Source: PFJX01 sp040757575 | GTDB taxonomy: Bacteria; Pseudomonadota; Gammaproteobacteria; Burkholderiales; Thiobacillaceae | NCBI GenBank assembly: GCA_040757575.1 | Contig: JBFLXA010000014.1 | Coordinates: 18,725-82,724, forward strand | Length of the DNA: 64,000 nucleotides | Direction: 5' to 3' | Shown here: positions 32,835 to 41,235 of the stretch, piece after piece | Layout of the letters: every line of letters starts with the position of its first letter | How positions within the stretch are numbered: the first letter of the stretch is position 1 | The notes under the pieces: generated by a model | What the model was told of the DNA's origin: nothing | The model's database searches: none | The model's input: only the letters and a program-made list of their open reading frames with translations | Program-made: the position numbers and the translations under genes

Positions 32835-35800
32835 ATGGCCTGGCAGTTCTGGATCGACCGTGGCGGCACGTTTACCGATATCGTCGCACGCCACCCGGAT
32901 GGACGCCTCAGCCAGGCGAAGTTCTTGTCCGAGAACCCGGAAGCCTATAGCGATGCGGCTATAGCAGGTATCCATGCGTTGCTGGGTATTGCGCCAGGTG
33001 CGCCCATCTCTGTCGACCTGGTCGCCGAGGTCAAGATGGGCACCACGGTGGGCACCAATGCCCTGCTCACCCATCAGGGCGAACCCACCCTCCTGCTGGT
33101 GACCGCCGGCTTTGCCGAAGCCCTGGAGATCGGCGACCAGGCCCGGCCGGATATTTTTGCCCTGGATATCCGCAAACCCCGCCCCCTCTTCGCCCGGGTA
33201 GCCGAAGCACGGGAGCGGATGGCGGCGGATGGCACTGCCCTCCTCCCTCTGGAGACGGAAGCCCTGGCCCAGACCCTGACCGAAGCCCGGCAGGCGGGCT
33301 ACCAGGCCTGTGCCATCGCCTTCCTGCATGCCTGGAAAAACCCTGCCCATGAGTTGCAGGCCGGGGAAATGGCCCGGGCGGCGGGCTTTACCCAGGTCAG
33401 CCTTTCCCATCAGGCCAGCCCCCTGATCAAGTTCGTACCCCGGGCCGAAACCGCGGTGCTGGACGCTGCCTTGTCGCCACCGGTGCGCCATTACGTATCC
33501 CAGGTGGCGGCAGCCCTGCCCGCCGGCACACGCCTGGAGTTCATGCAGTCCAACGGCGGCCTGGTGCCGGCAAAGGATTTCCAGGGCAAGGACAGCGTGC
33601 TGTCCGGGCCGGCCGGCGGGCTCATGGGCATGGCCAAGGTGGGCCGGGCGGCGGGGTTCGACAAGCTCATCGGCTTCGACATGGGCGGCACCTCCACGGA
33701 TGTCTCCCTGTATGCCGGCGAATTCGAGCGCACCCTGGATGCCCGCATTGCCGGCCACCGGTTGCGGGTGCCCATGCTGGGGGTACATACCGTGGCGGCG
33801 GGGGGCGGCTCGATCCTGCGTTTTGACGGCAGCCGACTACTGGCGGGACCGGAATCTGCCGGCAGCCTGCCGGGTCCCCTGTGTTACCGGCGGGGCGGCC
33901 CCTTGACGGTCACCGACGCCAACCTGCTGCTGGGTCGCCTCCAGGCAGACCACTTCCCGGCCCTGTTCGGGCCCGGCGGCGACCAGCCCCTGGACCGGGA
34001 CGGCGTGGCGCAGGCCTTCGACCGCCTGGCTGGTGAAGTGAACCAGGCCTTGGGCCTGGACTACACCCCGGAACGCCTGGCGGAAGGCTTCCTGGCCATC
34101 GCCGTGGAGCACATGGCGGACGCCCTGCGCCACATCACCCTGGCCCGGGGCGTGAACCCGGCGGATTACACCCTGGTGAGCTTCGGCGGCGCCGGGGGCC
34201 AGCATGCCTGCGCCGTGGCCGAAAGACTGGGCGTGGGCCAGGTGCTGGTATCTCCCTTCGCCGCCGTGCTGTCCGCCTACGGCATCGGCCTGGCGGAAAG
34301 ACGGACGTTGCATTTGGAAGCGGTGGAAGCGCCTTTATCTGCACTGGACCGGCCCCTGCCTGATTCCGGGCCCGGAGTCAGTCACCGTGCCCTGCTGCGC
34401 TTTGCCGGCGCGGATACGGTACTGGCCATACCCCTGGATTCCCCGCCGGCCATGGCCGCCGCCTTCCACCGGGAGCACCAGCGCCGTTTCGGCTTTGCCG
34501 ACCCGGATCGGGAACTCATCTGCGTGGCCCTGGAAACAGAGACCATCCGGGGCGGCGGCGAACCCCAGGCCTGCCCCGGTCCATCAGCGCCAGCCAGGCC
34601 CCTGGGGCAGCGCCCCGTCTACCTGGCCGGCGCCTGGCAGACGGCAGCCCTGTATGCCTGGCGGGACCTGGCCCCGGGCCAGGTGGTTGCCGCCCCGGCC
34701 CTGCTGGTGGAGCCGGGTTCCACCCTGGTGTTGCCCCCGGGCTGGCAGGCAGTAAAAACCCAGCGGGGGGACCTGCTGCTCACCGCCCTGCACCACCGCC
34801 CCCTACGGCCCGACCCCCACAGCCCGGACCCCGCCTGGCTCACTCTCTTCAACCGCCGCTTCATGAGCATTGCCGAGGACATGGGGCGGGTACTGCAAAA
34901 CACCGCCCGCTCGGTGAACATCCGGGAGCGCCTGGATTTCTCCTGCGCCCTGTTCGATGCCGGGGGCAATCTCATCGCCAACGCCCCCCACATACCGGTT
35001 CATCTGGGCAGCATGGGAGATTCTGTGCGGGCCATCCTTACGCGCTTTGGTACGGAACTGCGGCCCGGCGATGCCTACCTGATCAACTCCCCCTACGCCG
35101 GCGGCACCCACCTGCCGGACATCACCGTAGTCAGCCCCGGGTTTGATGCCGCCGGCCGACTGGCCTGGGTGCTGGCCTCCCGGGCCCATCATGCTGACGT
35201 GGGAGGCATCAGCCCCGGCTCCATGCCCGCCACCAGCCGCCACATCGACGAAGAAGGCTGCCGTTCGGAAGGCCTGGCAATCGTTTCTGACGGGCATTTC
35301 CTGGAAGCCCAGGTGCGCGCCTGGCTGGCAGATTCACCCGACCCCGCCCGCAACCCCGACCAGAACCTGGCCGACCTTCAGGCCCAGGTGGCTGCCAACG
35401 CACTGGGACAGCGGCTTATGCTGCAACTGGCCGAGGAAGCGGGCACCGAAGCGGTGCTCGCCTACATGGACTTCGTTCAGGACAACGCCGAAGCCGCCGT
35501 CAAACGGCTGCTGCCCAGGTTGCAAAACGGCCATTTCGAGCTGCCCCTGGACGAAGGTTCCGTCATCCGGGTGGCGGTCACCCTGGACCGGGCCGCCGGC
35601 CGGGCCCGCATCGACTTCACCGGCACCAGTTCCCAGCAGACGGGCAACCTGAACGCTCCGGCCAGCATCACCCATTCCGCCGTGCTCTATGTATTCCGCA
35701 CCTTGATCGACGAGGACATTCCCCTCAACGCCGGCGTGCTGCGCCCGCTGGACATCGTCATCCCCACGGGCAGTCTGCTCAACCCCGCCTGGCCAGCCGC

Positions 35801-36356
35801 CGTGGTGGCCGGCAACGTGGAAACCTCCCAGAACATCGTCGACGCCCTTTACGGCGCCCTGGGCCGGCTGGCCGCCAGCCAGGGCACCATGAACAACTTC
35901 AGCTTCGGCAACAGCCGGCACCAGTATTACGAAACCCTGTGCGGGGGTACGGGCGCAGGCCCCGGTTTTGCCGGTGCCTCCGGAGTCCACAGCCACATGA
36001 CCAACTCCCGGCTGACCGATGTGGAAGTGCTGGAATTGAATTATCCGGTACGGGTGGAGCACTTCGGCCTGCGGCGGGAGTCCGGCGGCACCGGGCAATA
36101 CCCCGGAGGTGACGGGGTGGTGCGCAAAATCCGCTTCCTGGCCCCCATGCAGGCTAATCTGCTGGCCTTGCGCCGCCGGATAGGCGGATTCGGCCTGGCC
36201 GGTGGCAGCCCGGGCAAGCTGGGCCGGCAATGGATCGAACGGGCCGATGGGCGCCGGGAAGACCTGGACGGCCTGTGCGGATTTACCCTGGCAGCGGGAG
36301 ACTGTATCGTGCTGAAAACCCCAGGCGGAGGCGGTTACGGTGCTCCCGCAGATTGA
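32835..36356 (+). CDS. HyuA-HyuB fusion, 5-oxoprolinase/hydantoinase family
   Basis: The 1173-residue protein joins a HyuA-type half (about 1-680) and a HyuB-type half (about 700-1173), the layout of ATP-dependent 5-oxoprolinase, which opens 5-oxoproline to glutamate. The N-terminus has the nucleotide motif FWIDRGGTFTDIV and later IGFDMGGTSTDVSLY. The HyuB half starts at NRRFMSIAEDMGRVLQNTAR with NIRERLDFSCALFD, and ends with GGTGQYPGGDGVVRKI and TPGGGGYG. Substrate specificity (5-oxoproline or another cyclic amide) cannot be read directly. It stands alone between an HDOD gene and a chemoreceptor. Confidence 0.88.
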   Translation: MAWQFWIDRGGTFTDIVARHPDGRLSQAKFLSENPEAYSDAAIAGIHALLGIAPGAPISVDLVAEVKMGTTVGTNALLTHQGEPTLLLVTAGFAEALEIGDQARPDIFALDIRKPRPLFARVAEARERMAADGTALLPLETEALAQTLTEARQAGYQACAIAFLHAWKNPAHELQAGEMARAAGFTQVSLSHQASPLIKFVPRAETAVLDAALSPPVRHYVSQVAAALPAGTRLEFMQSNGGLVPAKDFQGKDSVLSGPAGGLMGMAKVGRAAGFDKLIGFDMGGTSTDVSLYAGEFERTLDARIAGHRLRVPMLGVHTVAAGGGSILRFDGSRLLAGPESAGSLPGPLCYRRGGPLTVTDANLLLGRLQADHFPALFGPGGDQPLDRDGVAQAFDRLAGEVNQALGLDYTPERLAEGFLAIAVEHMADALRHITLARGVNPADYTLVSFGGAGGQHACAVAERLGVGQVLVSPFAAVLSAYGIGLAERRTLHLEAVEAPLSALDRPLPDSGPGVSHRALLRFAGADTVLAIPLDSPPAMAAAFHREHQRRFGFADPDRELICVALETETIRGGGEPQACPGPSAPARPLGQRPVYLAGAWQTAALYAWRDLAPGQVVAAPALLVEPGSTLVLPPGWQAVKTQRGDLLLTALHHRPLRPDPHSPDPAWLTLFNRRFMSIAEDMGRVLQNTARSVNIRERLDFSCALFDAGGNLIANAPHIPVHLGSMGDSVRAILTRFGTELRPGDAYLINSPYAGGTHLPDITVVSPGFDAAGRLAWVLASRAHHADVGGISPGSMPATSRHIDEEGCRSEGLAIVSDGHFLEAQVRAWLADSPDPARNPDQNLADLQAQVAANALGQRLMLQLAEEAGTEAVLAYMDFVQDNAEAAVKRLLPRLQNGHFELPLDEGSVIRVAVTLDRAAGRARIDFTGTSSQQTGNLNAPASITHSAVLYVFRTLIDEDIPLNAGVLRPLDIVIPTGSLLNPAWPAAVVAGNVETSQNIVDALYGALGRLAASQGTMNNFSFGNSRHQYYETLCGGTGAGPGFAGASGVHSHMTNSRLTDVEVLELNYPVRVEHFGLRRESGGTGQYPGGDGVVRKIRFLAPMQANLLALRRRIGGFGLAGGSPGKLGRQWIERADGRREDLDGLCGFTLAAGDCIVLKTPGGGGYGAPAD

Positions 36357-36421
36357 GGTTTAATTTTGCGGAATATCGCCAATAAATAGATTAAAACCCA
36401 ACACAAAGGACGGGGCCCGCC

Positions 36422-38050
36422 ATGATCAACCTACACCAATACAAGGTCCGCACCCAGCTCGTCATCCTGTTGACCGTGACCTTTGCTCTTTTCCTGGTTT
36501 CCGCCTTCGTATCCCACCAGGCCTTGGACCGGGCCAAAACAGAATTCAACGATTTCATCCAGCAGGATCAGCAGTTGCTGCTCAATTACACCGGGCTCTA
36601 CGCCAACGGCCTGCAGATGGGCCAGGCGTTGCGCAACATCATTCTGGATCCTGCCAATCCCAAGGCCTACCAGAACTTCGACAAGGCCAGCCAGGAGATG
36701 GACAAGTTGATGGCCGAAACCCGTGAGTTGACGACTGACAAAGCGGAGCAAGCCGCCACCCTGGAAAAGGTAGGAACATTGCGTGACAAGCAAAAAGCCC
36801 TCCAGGCAGCCATTCAGGACCAGGTCAAGAACGGCCTACTCGATGAAGCAAAAACCCAGCTAAATCAGGCGGAAACCCCGGTCTGGCGTGAAATCAGGCA
36901 AACACTGAGGGATGCCATCACGGCCCAGAAAGCCGCGATACAAGCCCGGGAGGCTGAAGTTCAGGCGGCGACTTCCCGCTCCCAGGCCATCGCACTGGCC
37001 CTGAGCGCACTGGCGGTGGTGGCCGGACTTGCCGTGGCCGCTGCCATCGTCACCAACATACTTAGACAGATCAACATGCTCGGCACCTCCCTTGAGGCCC
37101 TGGCCCAAGGGGAAGGCGATCTCACCGCCCGTCTGAATGTTCAGGGAAACAATGAGTTGTGCCGGGTCTCGGCGGCCTTCAATACCTTCGTGGAACATAT
37201 CCAGGCCATGGTTTCGAGCATCAAACTCAATGCAAACCAGCTGCACACACTGTCCGGCACCCTGGCCCAGGCTTCCGGCAGCTTGCGTTCCGTGGGCGCG
37301 GAACAGGCTGGCGCCCTCACCTCCACCGCCGCTGCGGTGGACGAGATGACAGCCAGCATCGCCTCCGTGTCCGACGGTGCGGAGCGGGTGAAGTCGGTAT
37401 CCGAGGAAAGCGCCCAGCATTCCGGCGAAGGCCTGGCCATGATGGGCCAGCTCAGCGGCGCCATGGCCGGCGTACAGCAGGCCGTGCAGGACATGTCCGG
37501 CTCTGTCAGCCAGTTTCTGGAAAACACCCAGAGCATCATCGGCGCCACCCAACACGTGAAGGACATTGCCGAGCAGATCAACCTGCTGGCCCTCAACGCT
37601 GCCATTGAAGCCGCACGGGCCGGGGAACAGGGCCGGGGCTTCGCCGTAGTCGCCGACGAAGTGCGCAAGCTGGCGGAAAAGACTGCCCAGTACGCCAACG
37701 AGATCAACCGCATCACCGCCGAGCTGGAAACCAATTCCACCCACGTGGAAACCACCATCCGCAAGGGTGAAGAAGCCCTCGAAGACACGGCCCGGCGCAG
37801 TCGGGAAGTCTCCACCGTGGTGGAACAGGCCCATAGTGCCGTGGAAGGCGCCCGCCAGGGTGTGGAAGAAATCGCCGCCTCGGTGAAGGAACAGTCCCTG
37901 GCCAGCAGCAGCATCGCCGAGAACCTAAACCGGGTAGCGGATTTTGCAGTGCACACCGAACAGGCCATCGAGGCCTCGGATCGCACTGTCCAGCAACTAC
38001 GGGCCCTGGCTGACACCCTGCATGAAACCGTCTCCCGCTTCCGGAGTTGA
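36422..38050 (+). CDS. Methyl-accepting chemotaxis protein
   Basis: The 542-residue chemoreceptor has a first membrane helix (LVILLTVTFALFLVSAFV) and a four-helix-bundle type periplasmic domain (about 33-188). A second helix follows (AIALALSALAVVAGLAVAAAI), then a HAMP domain (about 213-265) and a long cytoplasmic coiled coil. The signalling tip is fully conserved (EQINLLALNAAIEAARAGEQ, GRGFAVVADEVRKLAEKT). The ligand is unknown. An AAAGGA site precedes the ATG. No CheB/CheR-binding pentapeptide is seen at the C-terminus. Confidence 0.95.
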   Translation: MINLHQYKVRTQLVILLTVTFALFLVSAFVSHQALDRAKTEFNDFIQQDQQLLLNYTGLYANGLQMGQALRNIILDPANPKAYQNFDKASQEMDKLMAETRELTTDKAEQAATLEKVGTLRDKQKALQAAIQDQVKNGLLDEAKTQLNQAETPVWREIRQTLRDAITAQKAAIQAREAEVQAATSRSQAIALALSALAVVAGLAVAAAIVTNILRQINMLGTSLEALAQGEGDLTARLNVQGNNELCRVSAAFNTFVEHIQAMVSSIKLNANQLHTLSGTLAQASGSLRSVGAEQAGALTSTAAAVDEMTASIASVSDGAERVKSVSEESAQHSGEGLAMMGQLSGAMAGVQQAVQDMSGSVSQFLENTQSIIGATQHVKDIAEQINLLALNAAIEAARAGEQGRGFAVVADEVRKLAEKTAQYANEINRITAELETNSTHVETTIRKGEEALEDTARRSREVSTVVEQAHSAVEGARQGVEEIAASVKEQSLASSSIAENLNRVADFAVHTEQAIEASDRTVQQLRALADTLHETVSRFRS

Positions 38051-38203
38051 GGGTGGCCGCCATTCCTGGGACTTGTCCGTGCCGGTTTAAAGCCAGCCTC
38101 GGAAAGGAGGGATCATGAGTTGTCGGCCTCACCCGGATGGGGCGCGGTGAACTGCTAAGATGCCACCTGCATTGTTGATTTCACCGTGACCTTCACGCCA
38201 CCC

Positions 38204-38707
38204 ATGCTTCGTTTCCTTTCTACCGCCCTTTCAGCCCTTCCCTTCCTGATCCTGGCCTTGCCTGCCACTGCCTTCGAAGTCGCGGAGTTCAAATCCGGCA
38301 TGGCCCAGAGCGAAGTCAAGAACCAGCTCATTGCCAATTGGAACTTCGACCGGGTGGTGGAGCCCTCGGACGACGTCATCCTGGCCTACGACAACGATCC
38401 CAGCGTTGCCCGCCGTTACCAGTTCCGCTTCTGCAAAGGCAAGCTGGTCGGCTTCGAACAGGACGTGCGCCCTTCCCTCAAGTCACTCATCATCACGGTG
38501 AACAACTACAACAACAAGCACGGCCAGCCCACCCGGGTGTATTCCAACACTCACGTTGTCAGCAACGGAGAAAAAGCCGTGTTTGCCATGTTCTGGAAAG
38601 ACGGTCAGGACGTGGTGGGTGTGAAATACATCGTGCTGCCCAGCGCCGAACAAATGAGCCTGGCTTTCGACACCCAGAACCTCTGCTACCACACGCCGCG
38701 CATGTAA
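38204..38707 (+). CDS. Small secreted protein of unknown function
   Basis: The 167-residue product has a clear signal peptide (STALSALPFLILALPATAF). A compact domain follows, starting EVAEFKSGMAQSEVKNQL, which resembles the SmpA/BamE-like pattern of short strands and a helix (GMxxxEV). It ends with CYHTPRM. Cysteines at FRFCKGK and NLCYHT may form a disulfide. I use the ATG at 38204; a GTG at 38186 would add six residues. There is no strong ribosome site. Function is unknown. Confidence 0.65.
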   Translation: MLRFLSTALSALPFLILALPATAFEVAEFKSGMAQSEVKNQLIANWNFDRVVEPSDDVILAYDNDPSVARRYQFRFCKGKLVGFEQDVRPSLKSLIITVNNYNNKHGQPTRVYSNTHVVSNGEKAVFAMFWKDGQDVVGVKYIVLPSAEQMSLAFDTQNLCYHTPRM

Positions 38708-38956
38708 TCTGAGGCACCCGCTTCGCAAACAGGCAAACGGGACTGCGCATTTCGTCAGCCATGTCTCCACTCGAAGCCACGAGTTGGCTGAGTATTGCCC
38801 CCATGCTTTGGGATGAGGCTGGAGCCTAGCCTTGCGGGGAGTATCGCTGCCGGGAGAATAACGGCGAAAAGAGCATAAAGCGGCCCGCATACAAGGTGAG
38901 CCACGAACTGCAAAAGTCCGCAAGATCACTCGTGAACCACACTGACAATTTGGGCT
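38708..38956. other. Non-coding stretch at a likely island boundary
   Basis: I see no convincing gene here; short open frames lack start sites and family features. It precedes the terminator at 38,957-38,988, and the next recognisable feature is the tmRNA-like sequence at 39,197. Confidence 0.4.
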
Positions 38957-38988
38957 AAAAAAAAGACCAACCGGAAAAAGGGTTGGTC
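38957..38988 (-). terminator. Rho-independent terminator (minus strand)
   Basis: On the minus strand GACCAACC and GGTTGGTC form an 8-bp stem around an 8-base loop, followed by eight T residues. It would end transcription coming from the fic or cobalamin side. A sequence CCCACCACCA lies 12 bases upstream of the stem, recalling a tRNA-type 3' end, but no cloverleaf precedes it. Confidence 0.8.
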
Positions 38989-39196
38989 TCGTCTACTGGT
39001 GGTGGGATGGTACCCCGCATCAAACGACTATTGAAAGTACGGAATCGAATCGCTGCGGGTTGGTGCGAACCGGATCGAAAAGCCTGCCGATACGGCCATC
39101 GGCCGTGGACGATCAAGCAGGTTTTTCGCGCTGATTGGTTGCCCGGAATGGCCGCTCAACCTCGTCTGCTTTCCGGGGGCAGTTCAATTCCCGAAA

Positions 39197-39216
39197 CGGG
39201 AATCGAACCCGCGTCC
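39197..39216 (-). repeat. tmRNA 3'-end-like sequence (possible att remnant)
   Basis: The minus strand reads GGACGCGGGTTCGATTCCCG, which matches the T-arm region of bacterial tmRNA genes (ssrA). It then departs from the expected acceptor and CCA. Integrative elements often use this part of ssrA as their attachment core. It lies 10 bases beyond the fic stop codon. Confidence 0.5.
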
Positions 39217-39225
39217 CGCAGTCCC

Positions 39226-39816
39226 TCAGCGCAGGCCGTACCAAACTCCACGGCCACTGCCGTGCTGATCAAGCGTGCCGCGTTCGACCAGTGCCCGGAA
39301 GTGCTGCTTGAGCATATTGCGGCTGGCCCCGGTCAGTTTGATGGCCTCGCCGATGGTGACGCGGCCGTGCTCGCAGGCGAACTCGACGATCTGTAGCTGC
39401 AGTTCCGGCATGGCCGCCAGCACGATCTTCTCGCGCTTGACTTTTTTCTCCAGGCGCCGCACCTGTTCGGCCAGGGAGCGCAGGAAGAAAACCAGCCACG
39501 GCTGCCAGTTCGGTGCCTGGGTGCGGATCGTGCCCTGCGTCTGCCGCAAAGCCAGGTAGTACGCCTCCTTGCTCTGCTCGACCACGCTTTCCAGCGAGCT
39601 GTACGGCACGTAGCCGTAACCGGCCTGCAGGAGCAGGAGCGTGGTCAGCACCCGAGAGAGTCGCCCGTTGCCGTCCTGGAAGGGATGGATCTCCAAGAAC
39701 ACGACGACGCACAGGGCGATGATCAGCAGCGGGTGCAGACGGGCTGTCTCGCGCTCCTGATTCACCCAGGCCACCAGTTCCGTCCTCAGGCGAGGCGTAT
39801 CCAAGGGCGACCCCAT
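39226..39816 (-). CDS. N-terminally truncated Fic-domain protein
   Basis: Fic enzymes usually transfer AMP to target proteins. The 196-residue product holds the end of the Fic core with the intact catalytic loop HPFQDGNGR and the preceding helix (ARLHPLLIIALCVVVFLEI). A C-terminal winged-helix-like part follows (GRVTIGEAIKLTGASRNMLK). Full-length members are about 350-380 residues, so roughly 150 N-terminal residues are gone, including the region that normally carries the inhibitory or target-binding part. The frame starts at an ATG 21 bases after the cobS stop. It may be expressed from the cobalamin operon, or simply be a remnant. Confidence 0.75.
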   Translation of the reverse strand: MGSPLDTPRLRTELVAWVNQERETARLHPLLIIALCVVVFLEIHPFQDGNGRLSRVLTTLLLLQAGYGYVPYSSLESVVEQSKEAYYLALRQTQGTIRTQAPNWQPWLVFFLRSLAEQVRRLEKKVKREKIVLAAMPELQLQIVEFACEHGRVTIGEAIKLTGASRNMLKQHFRALVERGTLDQHGSGRGVWYGLR

Positions 39817-39817
39817 A

Positions 39818-39850
39818 GACTATGGCACGGAAAAGACTATGGCACGGAAA
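39818..39850. repeat. 17-bp tandem duplication between cobS and fic
   Basis: GACTATGGCACGGAAAA occurs twice in a row (the second copy lacks only the last A). The second copy contains the cobS stop codon. It sits exactly at the point where fic loses its 5' half. Confidence 0.85.
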
Positions 39851-40589
39851 CCGATCCAATAACGACGCCTGTGACCAAGGCGATGGTCTCGGTTATTTCC
39901 AGAAGGGCGCCGGCGGTATCGCCGGTGGTGCCGCCGAGACGCTGCAACATGAATCGGCGTAGTGCGAGAAACACACCAGACACAGCTGCCAATAGCCACG
40001 ACGCCGCGAGCCCGACGAATGCGAGTACGGCAACCAACGTTAAAACGACGGCGAACATGCATGCGCGGCACGGCAGATGGCCGGCGAGAATACTTCCGAG
40101 TCCCTGGGGCCTGACATAGGGTGTGGTGAGAAAAAGCGTCACCAGCGCGGTACGACCTAGGATGGGAATCAGAGCAATGATATCCCAAGCGCCATTCGAT
40201 ACGAGCTGCGCCAGCGCGGTGAATTTGATCAGGAGGACCAGGAACAGGGCGACAACCGCCATCGTGCCGCTGCGGGGGTCTTTCATGATGGCGAGCGTCT
40301 TATCGCGGTCGCCGTGCCCGCCTACCCAGGCGTCTGCGCTGTCGGCGAGCCCGTCGAGGTGCAGCGCGCCGGTGACCGCTACCCAGACTGCGAGCAGCAC
40401 GGCGGAGGCGAGCAGCGGCGGCGCATTGCCGAGCGTCCATGCGAGCACAGCAAGCAGCGCGCCGATGAGTAGTCCGACCAGTGGATAGTAGAGTAGTGAA
40501 TGCCCGGTCGCCGTGGCATCCGGCGGGTGATTGAGCCGGACAGGCACGGCGGTGAGAAACTGCAAGGCGATGAGGAATGGGCGCAACAT
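39837..40589 (-). CDS. cobS: Adenosylcobinamide-GDP ribazoletransferase CobS
   Basis: CobS joins adenosylcobinamide-GDP and alpha-ribazole (phosphate) in the inner membrane, the last assembly step of cobalamin. The 250-residue product starts with PFLIALQFLTAVPVRL, has the family motif LHLDGLADSADAWVGG followed by MKDPRSGTMAV, and several membrane helices. The length is normal. It follows cobC with a 7-base gap and is the last intact gene of the operon; its stop lies in a short duplication next to a truncated fic gene. Confidence 0.95.
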   Translation of the reverse strand: MLRPFLIALQFLTAVPVRLNHPPDATATGHSLLYYPLVGLLIGALLAVLAWTLGNAPPLLASAVLLAVWVAVTGALHLDGLADSADAWVGGHGDRDKTLAIMKDPRSGTMAVVALFLVLLIKFTALAQLVSNGAWDIIALIPILGRTALVTLFLTTPYVRPQGLGSILAGHLPCRACMFAVVLTLVAVLAFVGLAASWLLAAVSGVFLALRRFMLQRLGGTTGDTAGALLEITETIALVTGVVIGSVSVP

Positions 40590-40596
40590 GAGTACG

Positions 40597-41235
40597 TTAC
40601 TCCATGACGTACGTCACACCATCGAGCCGTACTGAGCCGTCCCTGTCGATGTGCATGCTGTGCAATTGGCCGTGTCCGATACTGAATTCTTGCAGTTGTG
40701 CCACGGAAACGCCCGTTACTTGACAGAGCAGCACGCGAATGACGCCGCCGTGGGTGACGATCAGTACCCGCTGCCCGGCGTGACCAGCAACGATATCCTT
40801 CCAGGCGTCGAGCACGCGCGCCTGGAATTGTGACAGTGGTTCTCCCCCGGGCGGCGTGTTGTGGAGCGGGTCGTTCCAGAAGCGGGTGAGGGCATCGGCA
40901 TTGGTTGTCATCAGTTCGGCGGCAGTGCGGTCTTCCCAGGCGCCAAAGTGCATTTCCATCATACGTGCGTCGAATGATAGTTGCGACGAATACCGCCTGG
41001 CATATTCCTTGGCGAACGCGGCGCACCGCGCCAGCGGCGAGCTGACCACATGTTCCCAATTGCCGCTGTCGGCGATCGCGGCATGCATATGTGCCAGACC
41101 GGTGGCGGTCAGCGGGTCGTCCGTGTGACCCCGGAAACGGCTGCCGCCCTCGACCTCGCCATGGCGCAGCAGGCCGACGCGCAGGGATGTGCTGGTGTCG
41201 CGGGAGGCACGACGTCGGGAGCGACCGATCAGCAT
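40597..41235 (-). CDS. cobC: Alpha-ribazole phosphatase CobC (histidine phosphatase)
   Basis: CobC removes phosphate from alpha-ribazole phosphate or adenosylcobalamin phosphate. The 212-residue product has the phosphohistidine motif GLLRHGEVEGGSRFRGHTD, whose RHG holds the catalytic histidine. It also has HFGAWEDRTAAEL and a second conserved histidine in VLIVTHGGVIRVLL. The ATG at 41235 overlaps the end of cobT by 7 bases. A basic leader of about 18 residues (LIGRSRRRASRD) precedes the conserved core. Confidence 0.9.
   Translation of the reverse strand: MLIGRSRRRASRDTSTSLRVGLLRHGEVEGGSRFRGHTDDPLTATGLAHMHAAIADSGNWEHVVSSPLARCAAFAKEYARRYSSQLSFDARMMEMHFGAWEDRTAAELMTTNADALTRFWNDPLHNTPPGGEPLSQFQARVLDAWKDIVAGHAGQRVLIVTHGGVIRVLLCQVTGVSVAQLQEFSIGHGQLHSMHIDRDGSVRLDGVTYVME

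Noticed and set aside
31926..33788. Minus-strand open frame of about 620 codons
   Set aside because: It crosses dapD, HDOD and HyuA-HyuB genes in antisense and has no family motifs.
38940..39240. A complete tmRNA or tRNA gene
   Set aside because: Only a T-arm-like core and a separate CCACCA-like end are seen. No alanyl tag frame ending in ALAA, no D-arm and no matching acceptor stem could be found.
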